Part shown: piece after piece, positions 33,064-41,298 of the stretch
Position numbering within the stretch: the stretch's first letter is position 1
Layout of the letters: every line of letters starts with the position of its first letter
Source: Vasconcelosia minhoensis LEGE 07310
Lineage (GTDB): Bacteria; Cyanobacteriota; Cyanobacteriia; Phormidesmidales; Phormidesmidaceae
Reading direction: 5' to 3'
NCBI RefSeq assembly: GCF_015207255.1
Contig: NZ_JADEXG010000015.1
Location: forward strand, 1-64,000
DNA: 64,000 nucleotides
Program-made: the position numbers and the translations under genes
The notes under the pieces: model-generated
What the model was told of the DNA's origin: nothing
The model's database searches: none
The model's input: only the letters and a program-made list of their open reading frames with translations

Positions 33064-33777
33064 ATGGCGACGTTAACGGGCAAAAAGGCTTTAGTCCTGG
33101 GTGGCAGCCGCGGCATTGGGGCCGCCATCGTAGAGCGGCTAGCCGCAGATGGGGCCGAAACGACCTTTACCTATGGCGGTTCGGCCGAGGCAGCTCAGGC
33201 GCTAGCCGATAAAACCGGCGCGAAGACGGTTCAGGCCGACAGCGCCGATCGCGTCGCGGTCGGTAAAGTCATCGCCGACCGGGGGGCGCTGGATATTCTG
33301 GTGGTCAATGCGGGGGTTGGAGTCCTGGGTCCGGCACTGGAGCTTGACCCTAAAGCGGTCGATCGGATGATCGACATCAACGTGCGCGGCCCCTACCACG
33401 CAGCGGTCGATGCGGCGCGGCAGATGCATGACGGCGGCCGGATTGTGATTATCGGCTCGGTCAATGGCGATCGCATGCCCTTCCCCGGCGGTGCCGCCTA
33501 TGCCCTGACCAAGTCGGCGGTGCAGGGGATGGTGCGCGGCCTAGCCCGAGATTTTGGCGATCGCGGCATCACGGTCAACAGCGTGCAGCCCGGCCCGGTG
33601 AATACGGATCTCAACCCAGAGGACGGGCCGATGAAGGAGCTGATGCATTCCTTTATGGCGATTAAGCGCCACGCCCAGCCGGAGGAGATTGCTGGAATGG
33701 TGGCTTATCTGGTCGGGCCAGAGGCGGCCATTGTGACAGGAGCGCAGCACTCCATTGACGGCGGCTTTGGCGCTTAG
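33064..33777 (+). CDS. BdcA-like short-chain dehydrogenase
   Basis: A 237-residue SDR protein very like E. coli BdcA (YjgI), a c-di-GMP-binding protein that promotes biofilm dispersal. Near-identical blocks are LVLGGSRGIGAAIVERL, GALDILVVNAGVGVLGPALE, GGRIVIIGSVNGDRMPFPGG, ITVNSVQPGPVNTDLNPEDG and MAIKRHAQPEEIAGMVAYLV. The SDR Ser-Tyr-Lys triad is present (GSVNG, YALTK). A dehydrogenase reaction and c-di-GMP binding are both possible. A good start ATG follows AAATT. It is divergent from the BdcR-like regulator, just as bdcA and bdcR are arranged. Confidence 0.9.
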   Translation: MATLTGKKALVLGGSRGIGAAIVERLAADGAETTFTYGGSAEAAQALADKTGAKTVQADSADRVAVGKVIADRGALDILVVNAGVGVLGPALELDPKAVDRMIDINVRGPYHAAVDAARQMHDGGRIVIIGSVNGDRMPFPGGAAYALTKSAVQGMVRGLARDFGDRGITVNSVQPGPVNTDLNPEDGPMKELMHSFMAIKRHAQPEEIAGMVAYLVGPEAAIVTGAQHSIDGGFGA

Positions 33778-33973
33778 GACGGGCTGGAATAGGATTCAGA
33801 GATAGCAATCGGGGGACGGCTTCTGCCATCTCCCGGCTTGGGAGCAGCCCCACCCTGTCGTCATCGCGCCGCTGACGGGGCTCAAATACCTCACCCAGCG
33901 ACTCGTCCTCACCCCTGGGATACACTAGGATTCTAGACCTATAGGGTCAGCATTGCTCACCCGCTACCGCCCT

Positions 33974-34060
33974 ATGATTTTGTCAACGCTTGACCTCAAA
34001 ACCATCATCGACCTCACCGATGAGCAATTCCATCAGCTGTGTGAGGCCAACCCTGGAGGT
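33974..34060 (+). pseudogene. 5' remnant of a Uma2 gene
   Basis: MILSTLDLKTIIDLTDEQFH then QLCEANP is the typical N-terminus of one Uma2 subtype (TLDLQ...ITLTDEQFYQLCQANP). The similarity ends at about 34060, 40 bp before the antitoxin start, and the frame then runs into unrelated text. The gene has evidently been cut by the arrival of the toxin-antitoxin pair or by a deletion. Confidence 0.6.
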
Positions 34061-34072
34061 TGTATTCGAGTA

Positions 34073-34095
34073 AACCTATATATTAACTATATGGA
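34073..34095 (+). promoter_or_regulatory. AT-rich imperfect palindrome before the toxin-antitoxin pair
   Basis: CCTATATATTAACTATATGG is an imperfect inverted repeat directly before the GGAGA ribosome-binding site of the antitoxin gene. Its position suits an autoregulatory operator, as in VapBC systems. Weak evidence only. Confidence 0.3.
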
Positions 34096-34101
34096 GAAAT
34101 T

Positions 34102-34359
34102 ATGCCAACCCCAGAACAGATTCAAAAAGATATACAAGACTTGCCAGAAGAGGCACAGGCTTTGTTAGTAGACTTTATACAAATTCTCAAAAGACGTTAT
34201 TCCGAAACTGTCCAGAAGGAGCAGCCGTTAGATCAACCCATCTATGAAAAATTCAAAGAAAGCGGGCTTATAGGCTGTGTATCTGCTGAAGAAAATTTAT
34301 CAGAAACTTACAAGCAGGTGCTTTTTGAAGAATTAAATACAAAGTATGATCATCGTTGA
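34102..34359 (+). CDS. Antitoxin of a PIN-toxin pair (DUF2281-like)
   Basis: An 85-residue, mostly helical, charged protein. MPTPEQIQKDIQDLPEEAQA then LLVDFIQILKRRYSE resembles the DUF2281/VapB-like antitoxin start seen before many cyanobacterial PIN genes, with a flexible acidic C-terminus that would wrap the toxin. Its end overlaps the PIN gene by 14 bp, giving coupled translation. GGAGA lies six bases before ATG 34102. It should neutralise the toxin and repress the operon (family knowledge). Base composition is richer in A and T than the flanking dehydrogenase gene, which fits recent transfer. Confidence 0.75.
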   Translation: MPTPEQIQKDIQDLPEEAQALLVDFIQILKRRYSETVQKEQPLDQPIYEKFKESGLIGCVSAEENLSETYKQVLFEELNTKYDHR

Positions 34360-34762
34360 CACGGGCTTCTGGTTGGCCTTAGTCGATCAAAAAGACACCT
34401 ATCATCAGATCTCTAAACAGGCTCTTCAAAAATATAACGAACCCTTGATCACAACTTGGTGCGTCATGACAGAAACTTGCTACCTGCTGCTGAAACGTAA
34501 AGGGGTTCAAGCTCAAACTAACTTTATCAATGGCTTTAACCAAAACCTGTTTACAGTCTTCAACCTGGAGCCTCAGCATGGCTTGCGGATGGAACAGCTC
34601 ATGCAGCAGTATGCCAACTTACCAATGGACTTGGCTGATGCCTCCTTAGTTATCCTAGCTGAGCATTTAGGACATGGGCGTATTTTTTCAGTTGACCAGC
34701 GAGACTTCAACGCTTATCGCTGGAAAAACACCTCTCCCTTTCAAAATCTGCTGTTTGAGTAA
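34346..34762 (+). CDS. PIN domain ribonuclease toxin
   Basis: A 138-residue PIN domain protein. The acidic metal site is visible: IIVDTGFWLALVD (first Asp at residue 4), VMTETCYLL (Glu), MDLADASLVILAEHLG (Asp pair) and IFSVDQRDFNAYRW (last Asp). It should cleave RNA as the toxin of a VapBC-type pair, held inactive by the preceding antitoxin. The start overlaps the antitoxin gene. The pair lies between a truncated Uma2 gene and a frameshifted nuclease gene, an accessory patch. Confidence 0.88.
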   Translation: MIIVDTGFWLALVDQKDTYHQISKQALQKYNEPLITTWCVMTETCYLLLKRKGVQAQTNFINGFNQNLFTVFNLEPQHGLRMEQLMQQYANLPMDLADASLVILAEHLGHGRIFSVDQRDFNAYRWKNTSPFQNLLFE

Positions 34763-34974
34763 TGACATATGAAATCGATGCGCCCCTTTCGCAAGGTCTC
34801 TATACCGAAATTGCATTGATTGCAGCGGACTATCTAACCATTCCCCATGCGGCAGTGGTTGTTATGCCCCGGCGAGGACGTAATGGTGAGGAAGCCACTG
34901 GCCTAATCCTCATTGGCGGCATCGGCTTGGGTGTCTCCCCAGCGTTCTTTCATCTGGCTAATTTTTTCCGCTGA
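34762..34974 (+). CDS. Short unrecognised ORF after the PIN gene
   Basis: An ORF of up to 70 residues starting on the last base of the PIN stop (TAATG), with GLYTEIALIAADYLTIPHAA then VVVMPRRGR in its first half. I do not recognise it. Its second half runs antisense to the end of the nuclease gene, which suggests that it is a fragment fused to a new end. It could be a gene remnant carried in with the toxin-antitoxin pair, or not a gene at all. Confidence 0.3.
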   Translation: MTYEIDAPLSQGLYTEIALIAADYLTIPHAAVVVMPRRGRNGEEATGLILIGGIGLGVSPAFFHLANFFR

Positions 34975-36218
34975 CGGGGCTTTACCGTAAGTTAGGCTTT
35001 CAAAGCTTAAAACATTGTTCTCGTCGTCAAAGAAATCTGGATCGAATCGCTGTAGGATTCTCTCCACATAGAATTCCATACATTTTCTTTCAAGCGTTTT
35101 CGGCTTTAGAGATTCCATGCGATAAATCGGTTCGCCAGTATTCCGAACAGGCCTATTCTGGCTATCTCGAAAAAAGCCGAAGTGGCGCAAGCAGTTCAGG
35201 ACCTCGCTGATTTTTTCTCGCGATAACCCCAATTCTGCTTTCATCTGATCTCTTAAAGTCCTTGATATTTCGTTAAAGCTGCTCGGCACAGCTTGAGCAT
35301 CCATTAGCCTGATCAGCTGATCCAGAATGCTACTGCGATGTTCCGGCGCTAGATTGAGCCGCTGTTTTTTAAAGAAGCTTTCAAGGATATCATCGTCAGC
35401 GGCGGCTGGGATAGTCAGTTCAGCCTCTGGGTCGTCATTGTCATCGATTGAATGAAGGTCTGCGCGGACTGCCAAAGTGCTCTGGATCCGGTCTAAGAAA
35501 TTGTTTTGGTCTGCAACGGTAAAATTCCAGTTTTTATTGCGAAGATAGGCTTCTGATTCATCAATATCCAGCACCACAAAAATGGCCTGGTCAGAATCCA
35601 GTTGCAACCTTTCCCGATGCCGATTAAATTTCTCTATGCCTTGCTGGTAGTGCTGTCCGGCCTTGCACTCAATCAGCAGTGGTTTTCCATCCAACAGAAA
35701 AAACAAATCCAGCTCTGACGACTCTTCGTTTGCATATACAATTTTTGGATTTCTAAGATACTGGTAGCCAGCCCCAGCCGAATCAAGCAAATCAATGACT
35801 TTATGCGTAATGAACCGCTCAAACCAGCCCCCATCGAAAAACCCCTGTATATCTGAACGCCGATAGGAAGCAGCCAGGATATAATCTGAGCCCTCTGTTT
35901 TTTTGACAAATCTTCCGATCGATAAATAGTCGCACGACCTGAGCTTTTTAGATATTGATTGTGAATACGCTTTGCCCTTGAGTCATAGCCCTCCAGGCTG
36001 AAATGCACTCTTTTGCCGACGCTGTTTCTCAACTTCCAATGAAATTTTTTCAGGATAGAATAGTTATCTCCCAGGTAAAGGGATAGCCCGTCTAGTAAAG
36101 CATCGACTTGAGGGTCTGGCTCGTAGTAGTTCTCCTCTTCGACCTGATTGCGTTCAAACCACTCAATCACTTTCTGAGCCGCTTCCCCGGCTGAAAGTTC
36201 CTCCGGGTCTTCGGCCAT
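34903..36218 (-). pseudogene. Frameshifted PD-(D/E)XK nuclease gene (DUF1887/Card1-like nuclease domain)
   Basis: Two overlapping minus-strand frames make one protein of about 435 residues. The first (ATG 36218) gives MAEDPEELSAGEAAQKVIEW to about 35980. After a one-base loss in the A run at 35976-35982 the second frame continues with KAYSQSISKKLRSCDYLSIG, FFDGGWFERFITHKVIDLLD, ESSELDLFFLLDGKPLLIEC and on to 34903. The GGW...ELD...ECK order matches the nuclease domain of DUF1887/Card1-type proteins. The C-terminal half has helical segments of unknown type. The gene looks inactivated by a -1 shift, unless the A7 run at 35898-35904 supports frameshifting. A small membrane protein gene lies 63 bp upstream. 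Confidence 0.6.
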
Positions 36219-36281
36219 CGGCCCAGTCTGCGCCTGTGGGTTGCTGCTAGCCCGTTCTGCGCTGGCCGGTTTGCTGACCCG

Positions 36282-36710
36282 TTATAAGCTGGTGAACTGC
36301 CTTCTAATCTCTGATTCCAATTCTGCCAGCCTGGCCTCGATGCTGCTGACGTCCTCCCGATTTGAGCTGGGCTGTCCCGATAGCGATCGCAAATTTTCTT
36401 CAATCTGATCGATTTTTACCTCATGCGCCTGCGTCGTGCGCGCGATTCCTTCGATCGTTCTACTGGCTTGACCAACCAGATGGGCCGACTTAGTCCGCTC
36501 GAACTGGCGCTCGCGCTCGGCTGTTTGCTGATTGGCAGCCAGCTGTCTGAGCCGCCGATCCTGCTGAACATGTCCGGCGGCTGCGGCTGCGCCCGTGGCT
36601 GCGCCCACAATTGCGCCTTTAGCCCGATTGGGGATTAGCCAAAGCCCAGCTGCACCCAGGAGAATGCTAGAAACCAATACAGTCAGCGTGTTTTTGGTAT
36701 GATGATTCAT
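36282..36710 (-). CDS. Small membrane protein with glycine zipper and coiled coil
   Basis: A 142-residue protein. Residues 8-28 are a membrane helix (LTVLVSSILLGAAGLWLIP), followed by a small-residue zipper AKGAIVGAATGAAAAAG at 30-46. About 50-140 is a charged, Gln/Glu/Arg-rich coiled coil ending ARLAELESEIRRQF. I recognise no family. It is the gene upstream of the frameshifted nuclease gene on the same strand, with 63 bp between them, so the two may have been a unit (membrane anchor or pore plus nuclease). That is inference; nothing in the sequence proves a shared role. Confidence 0.65.
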   Translation of the reverse strand: MNHHTKNTLTVLVSSILLGAAGLWLIPNRAKGAIVGAATGAAAAAGHVQQDRRLRQLAANQQTAERERQFERTKSAHLVGQASRTIEGIARTTQAHEVKIDQIEENLRSLSGQPSSNREDVSSIEARLAELESEIRRQFTSL

Positions 36711-36794
36711 GTTTCACCAGCCGCTAGCAATCAGGTCTGCCCACTAACGTCTATTGAACTCGAACTCATCCGGTTAGGCAAATGTTACGACCCG

Positions 36795-37550
36795 CTAACA
36801 GGTTGCCAGAGCCGACTGACTCACGCCGCACCGGGAGTAGAGTTTGCCTGCCGCAACAAACGCCTTAAACAGCGCCTGGCTACAGTCGTTTGGCAGCGAC
36901 ATTTCCGGGTGCCATTGTAAGGCAATTGCCCAGGGATGGTGCTCATGCTCCAGCGCTTCAATCAGGCCATCGGCGGCGTAACCCACGGCGCGCCAGCCGT
37001 TTGGAGTCTTTTCGACCGCCTGATGATGCCATGAAACCACCTCGATGCGTTGGCTGTTGACCATTTTAGCTAGCTTGCTCTGCTCTCTTAGCTGCACAAT
37101 ATGGGTCGTTGGCTGGCTCTGGTGAACGCGGTGGGGCACCTGTTCGCCAAAGCGGTCCGGCACGTGGGGAATGAGCCGACAGCCGCCGCTCGCGATCGCC
37201 AGTACCTGGAGGCCGCGACAGATACCCAGCAGGGGAACGTTTTTTGCGATCGCGGCCCGAGCCAGCTCAATTTCAAACGCATCGCGCGTTGGATCGATCC
37301 GATAGATAGTGCTGTGACCAGCCCCGCCGTAGCGACTGGGGTCAATGTCTCCGCCGCCGGTGAATAGTAAGGCATCCACCAAACCGACCAGGGTATCAAT
37401 TTGAGTTTCTTCAGGCGGCAGCAAAATCGGGACGCCGCCCGCTTCCCGCACCGCATCCACGTAGTTGGCGTACTGGTAGTACTGCTGGTCTCCGTTCCGA
37501 CCGTAGGCCGTAATCCCGATCACGGGGGGACGATTACTTTGATTCAGCAT
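36795..37550 (-). CDS. Class I glutamine amidotransferase-like peptidase (PuuD-type, C26)
   Basis: A 251-residue protein like gamma-glutamyl-gamma-aminobutyrate hydrolase. N-terminal PPVIGITAYGRNGDQQYYQY, the LLFTGGGDIDPSRYGGAGH block, the nucleophile elbow PLLGICRGLQVLAIASGG (Cys near residue 115) and the final His/Glu in IALQWHPEMS are all present. Such enzymes cleave gamma-glutamyl amides. Here it overlaps the preceding aldo/keto reductase gene by 17 bp, so the two are coupled. It lies about 1.1 kb downstream of the type II thioesterase on the same strand, and a link to the PKS/NRPS locus is possible but unproven. Confidence 0.9.
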   Translation of the reverse strand: MLNQSNRPPVIGITAYGRNGDQQYYQYANYVDAVREAGGVPILLPPEETQIDTLVGLVDALLFTGGGDIDPSRYGGAGHSTIYRIDPTRDAFEIELARAAIAKNVPLLGICRGLQVLAIASGGCRLIPHVPDRFGEQVPHRVHQSQPTTHIVQLREQSKLAKMVNSQRIEVVSWHHQAVEKTPNGWRAVGYAADGLIEALEHEHHPWAIALQWHPEMSLPNDCSQALFKAFVAAGKLYSRCGVSQSALATC

Positions 37551-38649
37551 GGGTTCCCTGGAGGATAGTTTTGACGACCGCGGGTTCTAATGCTGGGACA
37601 GACACGAGCTTGAGATTAGCTTCCACGTGCTCTGGTTTTTTCATCCCGACAAGCGCCGTTGCTATGCCCGGGACGCTGCGGGTAAACTGTAGCGCCTGCT
37701 GGCCTAAGGTCAGAGGATAGTCCCTCGCGAAATCCAGAAAAGGCAGCATTTTTTCGAATTCGTCTCCCTGCGCGATCGCGGCGCTGGCAATCGGCGTCAG
37801 CCCTAATGTTTCAGCCGCTTGAATTGTGGTAACGCTCTGACCATCAATGGTCTGAGTCGCCTGGTTAGCCCCTTCTAGCATTAGCAGATTGAGCGGCAGC
37901 TGAATGTATTCAAAGGCGCTTTTCTCGCTTTTGGAACCCGCCTGAGCGATGGACTGCGCTTTAGCCAAATCAATATGAGCGGGTTGAGTGGAAGGAACGC
38001 GAAAAGCATCCCAGGTGGCAATTCCGTAAGCCCCAATTTTGCCCTCGACAACCGCGTTTTCTAGCACGGCAAAGGCTGCCTCCAGCCGTTCATAGAAGAC
38101 CTCTGGAGAAACCGCTGAAAGCTGGGCTTCTGGATTGTGCAGATAGTAAATATCGATGGTTTCTAACCCCAGATTCTCCAAGCTGCGATGCAGCTGATCC
38201 CGGAGGTATTCAGGGTGCATACAGTGCCGCTGCTCAGCTAGGTCAGCCATCGCGATCGCGGCGTTGGGCTGCTCAACATAGGTTTCACGAAACCAGGCTA
38301 CCCGGTCAGGATGCGGGACAAACCCACCCTTCGAGCAAACAATGATTTCCTCGCGAGCGGCGATTCCCTCATTGAAAACCCGCTGAAGTGCCTGCCCGAC
38401 GGCGCGTTCGCTGCGCTGGTGGCGGTAGTTAATGGCGGTATCTACGACGTTGATGCCCTGCGCGATCGCGTCTACAATCGCCTGACGCATCAGCCCGTCG
38501 GTCTGGTCGTCTATCGGCCCCAGATAGGTGCCAATGCCAATGGAGCTTGCCGTCAGCACCGCCGACTTGAAATGAGACGGGTCACATTGCTGCTGCCGCC
38601 GCTGATAGCCCATTGTCCCCTCAGGGGTCGCCCGACCTGAAATTACCAT
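37534..38649 (-). CDS. Aldo/keto reductase
   Basis: A 371-residue NAD(P)H-dependent aldo/keto reductase. The tetrad is visible: Asp and Tyr in VVDTAINYRHQRSE near residues 70-76, Lys in IIVCSKGGFV near 106 and His in DIYYLHNPE near 170. The C-terminal ARDYPLTLGQQALQFTRSVP and GIATALVGMKKPEHVEANL complete the NADP site. It is longer than usual because of inserts after the Lys strand and around 210-260. A start at ATG 38613 (MGYQRRQQQ) is an alternative. It begins 34 bp after the thioesterase stop on the same strand, so it may be a tailoring gene of the PKS/NRPS cluster, or part of a separate two-gene unit. Confidence 0.9.
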   Translation of the reverse strand: MVISGRATPEGTMGYQRRQQQCDPSHFKSAVLTASSIGIGTYLGPIDDQTDGLMRQAIVDAIAQGINVVDTAINYRHQRSERAVGQALQRVFNEGIAAREEIIVCSKGGFVPHPDRVAWFRETYVEQPNAAIAMADLAEQRHCMHPEYLRDQLHRSLENLGLETIDIYYLHNPEAQLSAVSPEVFYERLEAAFAVLENAVVEGKIGAYGIATWDAFRVPSTQPAHIDLAKAQSIAQAGSKSEKSAFEYIQLPLNLLMLEGANQATQTIDGQSVTTIQAAETLGLTPIASAAIAQGDEFEKMLPFLDFARDYPLTLGQQALQFTRSVPGIATALVGMKKPEHVEANLKLVSVPALEPAVVKTILQGTHAESK

Positions 38650-38683
38650 TTGATGACTGAGTTTATCTAAACAACTGTCTCCG

Positions 38684-39469
38684 CTATCCTATCTCAGCCA
38701 TCAATGCAGGCTGATCGGTTAAAGCGGCAAGAGACTGGATCAGGGTCTGTAGAAAAGGCTGGGGCTGATGGTGCAAAAAGAAATGATTGCCCTGAAATAT
38801 CTTCAGGTCAAAGCAGCCGCTGGTATGGTCGCGCCAGCCCGCTAGGTCTAAACTGCTCACGGCGTTGTCCTGCTGGCCGGCATAGACGCTAATCGGACAG
38901 TCCAGCGGCCGATCTGGAACATAGATATAGGTTTCCAGCAGGGTGAAATCTGCCCTCAGGCTGGGGAGAAAGAGTTCCAGAATGCTACGGTCTTGCTGGA
39001 TGGAGGCTGGAATGGCTTCGTAGCGGCGGTTGAGCTCGGTGATAAAGGCTTGCTCCGGCAGCGGATGAATGTGGGGCGTTGCAATCGGGATCTGAGGAGC
39101 GGGGCAGCTACAGCAAAAGAGCTGCATTGGCCCCGGTGGCTGCCGCTGTCGCAGCGCTCTCGCTACCTCAAAACCGAGAACAGCACCCATGCTGTGGCCC
39201 AGGAAAGCAAAAGGTATATTCAGACAGGGCTCCAACGCCTGAGTTAGCACCGGTAGCAATTGTGCTAAACGAACATAGGGATTTTCCGCAATCCGCTTGC
39301 CTCGACCTGGCAGATGAATGACGCAGAGCTCCACCCCGGCAGGCAACAGCGTAGCCCAGCGGCTGTAGGCAGACACCATCCCGCCTGCACAGGGAAAGCA
39401 GAACAGCCTCAATCGAGCTTCTGGTCTTGGCTTAGGACACACTATCCAACTGGCGGCTCCCTGGGTCAT
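38684..39469 (-). CDS. Type II thioesterase of the PKS/NRPS locus
   Basis: A 261-residue stand-alone thioesterase. The alpha/beta hydrolase motifs are LRLFCFPCAGGMVSAYSRWA at the start, the nucleophile in FAFLGHSMGAVLGFEVARAL near residue 90, an Asp in YAGQQDNAV near 200, and the catalytic His in FQGNHFFLHH near 228. Such enzymes clear stalled or wrong acyl groups from carrier proteins. ATG 39469 has GAAGG nine bases before it and is preferred over ATG 39475 and a TTG. It reads in the same direction as the PKS genes but is separated from them by about 6 kb of other genes, so it may have its own promoter. Confidence 0.92.
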   Translation of the reverse strand: MTQGAASWIVCPKPRPEARLRLFCFPCAGGMVSAYSRWATLLPAGVELCVIHLPGRGKRIAENPYVRLAQLLPVLTQALEPCLNIPFAFLGHSMGAVLGFEVARALRQRQPPGPMQLFCCSCPAPQIPIATPHIHPLPEQAFITELNRRYEAIPASIQQDRSILELFLPSLRADFTLLETYIYVPDRPLDCPISVYAGQQDNAVSSLDLAGWRDHTSGCFDLKIFQGNHFFLHHQPQPFLQTLIQSLAALTDQPALMAEIG

Positions 39470-39593
39470 ATTCATCAACCTTCACATTCTTAGGTAGTAA
39501 ATAGACAATCCTCTAAGGGATGATCTAGTTATGCAATTCAAAACATATTTGAAGTCTACATAGCTGCTTTTGCTGCTTCCATGTATTCTGATC

Positions 39594-40211
39594 TCACCAT
39601 AGCTTCGGATAGCTCAAAATAAGGGATTTTTGGCTCCTTCCGAGAAGATGAGCATACGCTACAAGGGCTCCTCTATGATGAGCAATATAATCGATCATGC
39701 AATCAAGAATGTCTACATGGGTATAGTCAGCAGGTACAACGGGACTTTCTGGTGAGAAAGACTTCTCAATCTCTTCAACTGTTCTGCTCCCAAACATTTC
39801 CACAGCAGCATCCATAACGCCATCGAACAGGACTAAGGCTTTTCTCAAAGAAGTCGAAGCAGCAGCAGCCAAAGGCCACCTCTGAACATCAATGACTGCT
39901 CCTAGCGCTCTTTCGTCAGCCATAGTTATCCAAGTCATATCTTTAACTGCTTCGCGTTCGCATAGCGGAGCATAGCCTTCATAAGGGCCAAACATGCCTG
40001 AAAGGAAATATTCATTTGCGATGACGACATGTAGAACTTGACTTGCAACGGTCAACGTATCTTCTGTTGGCTTAAAATCGGAATCTTCTTCCTTGAAAGA
40101 ATCAATCGCTCGATGAAAGCATACTTGATGATCGCGAATTTTCTGCACAAAAGGGTTGGAAAACGATTTAATGGGTGGCAGCGGAGGGACTAAAATTTCT
40201 GCAAAGCTCAT
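39594..40211 (-). CDS. DinB family protein
   Basis: A 205-residue four-helix protein of the DinB family. The metal-binding His residues appear in TLTVASQVLHVVIANEYFLS near residue 60 and in DYIAHHRGALVAYAHLLGR near 180, as in DinB/DUF664 proteins. Family members are thiol transferases or of unknown activity. No signal peptide is seen. It starts an AT-richer block (39.5-44.6 kb) whose composition differs from the PKS genes. It is followed on the minus strand by the thioesterase gene at 125 bp. It could act on thiols or intermediates of the cluster, which is speculation. Confidence 0.78.
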   Translation of the reverse strand: MSFAEILVPPLPPIKSFSNPFVQKIRDHQVCFHRAIDSFKEEDSDFKPTEDTLTVASQVLHVVIANEYFLSGMFGPYEGYAPLCEREAVKDMTWITMADERALGAVIDVQRWPLAAAASTSLRKALVLFDGVMDAAVEMFGSRTVEEIEKSFSPESPVVPADYTHVDILDCMIDYIAHHRGALVAYAHLLGRSQKSLILSYPKLW

Positions 40212-40350
40212 TTCTGTTCCTTTTCCGGACTAGCTGATTACTTTTAACATTAAGAGAAAATATAATGTATTGCATTAGATCTTTTTTTCTTTGATTAGGA
40301 GATTCTTTATCTGTAAGTAGCCTGCAGCAGATTCAGGTAGTATATAAATA

Positions 40351-41298
40351 CTAAGATCGGACTCGAAACCATTTCAGGGTTGCTGAAATAGCTTTCGATA
40401 AAGGCGTTGCCAGATTGTAAAATACATTGGAAAACTTATCATGGTTTACAACAAAGGGCTCTTCAAATTCGTAAAGCATCTCTACTAACTCCCCGGCAGA
40501 CTTATTGAACAGGCCAAGTAGTCTCAACATCGGTTTGGAAACGACCTGATATTGAGGATTAGTACCAGCCTGTATGAAAATTTGATTAATAAACTGGCGA
40601 GTAGTCAACGTTTCTGCATTCGGTATATGCCAAACTTGTCCCAAAGCGGTCTCTTCCTCTGCTAATAGAACAAGAGCAGCCCCCACATCTACGATGTAAG
40701 TAAACGTGTGTGGCTGATCAAGGTCTCCGAACACTTGGGCAGCGCGTCCCTGTAAGGCTGCTTGAAAGATTTGCTCGCCTACAGCAGAAACTCGCACCCG
40801 AGGGCCAAAAAAATCAGATGCCCGCCCAATAGCAACCCGCACTTTACCGGCTCGGTGAGCATCAAGTAAATCGGTCGCCATCCTGGCACGTACTCTACCT
40901 TTACGGGTATGAGCCATGTAAGGTAGGTCTTCAGTCATAGGTTCACCCTGCGTTTTTCCATACATATAAAGGTTATCCATGACGACTAACTTGGCCTCAG
41001 TGGCTGCGGCTGCTTCTAAAACACTATGCTGAATTGCCGGAAAGAGCTCTGGCCAACGATGATAAGGTGGGTTAAGGGCGTTGTAGACAACATCTGTGCC
41101 CTTAATAGCTTCCCTCGCAAAATTGAGGTCGGTAATGTCACCTGCCAAAACTTCGACTGACGAAGGTACTTGCGCTCGACCACTGCGACTGATTAGCCGA
41201 ACACGCTGCTGTTTGGCCAGCAGATGATCCATAACTGACAGCCCTACTGGACCGGCACCGAGAATAGTATGAAAATTGGAAATAACAGTATCAGGCAT
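40351..41298 (-). CDS. NAD-dependent epimerase/dehydratase family protein (extended SDR)
   Basis: A 315-residue protein of the extended SDR family. The nucleotide-binding motif is TILGAGPVGLSVMDHLLAKQ near residues 11-30, a variant GxGxxG. The strand AGDITDLNFAREAIKGTDVV follows, and YMYGK near 111-115 carries the Tyr-Lys pair. Later parts include FFGPRVRVSAVGEQIFQAAL and HIPNAETLTTRQFINQIF. The normal Ser of the triad reads VVMDNLYMYG, as in some atypical SDRs, so catalysis is uncertain. It lies 140 bp upstream of the DinB gene on the same strand. Confidence 0.85.
   Translation of the reverse strand: MPDTVISNFHTILGAGPVGLSVMDHLLAKQQRVRLISRSGRAQVPSSVEVLAGDITDLNFAREAIKGTDVVYNALNPPYHRWPELFPAIQHSVLEAAAATEAKLVVMDNLYMYGKTQGEPMTEDLPYMAHTRKGRVRARMATDLLDAHRAGKVRVAIGRASDFFGPRVRVSAVGEQIFQAALQGRAAQVFGDLDQPHTFTYIVDVGAALVLLAEEETALGQVWHIPNAETLTTRQFINQIFIQAGTNPQYQVVSKPMLRLLGLFNKSAGELVEMLYEFEEPFVVNHDKFSNVFYNLATPLSKAISATLKWFRVRS

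Noticed and set aside
33778-33973. Possible gene in the spacer after the BdcA-like gene
   Set aside because: The minus-strand frame here is low in protein-like pattern and overlaps the end of the dehydrogenase gene. Nothing recognisable was found.
35898-35904. A7 run as a programmed -1 frameshift site in the nuclease gene
   Set aside because: It has the right phase, but the second frame is already protein-like some 75 bases earlier, and no downstream pseudoknot is evident. A one-base deletion near 35980 explains the gene better. It is kept only as an alternative.
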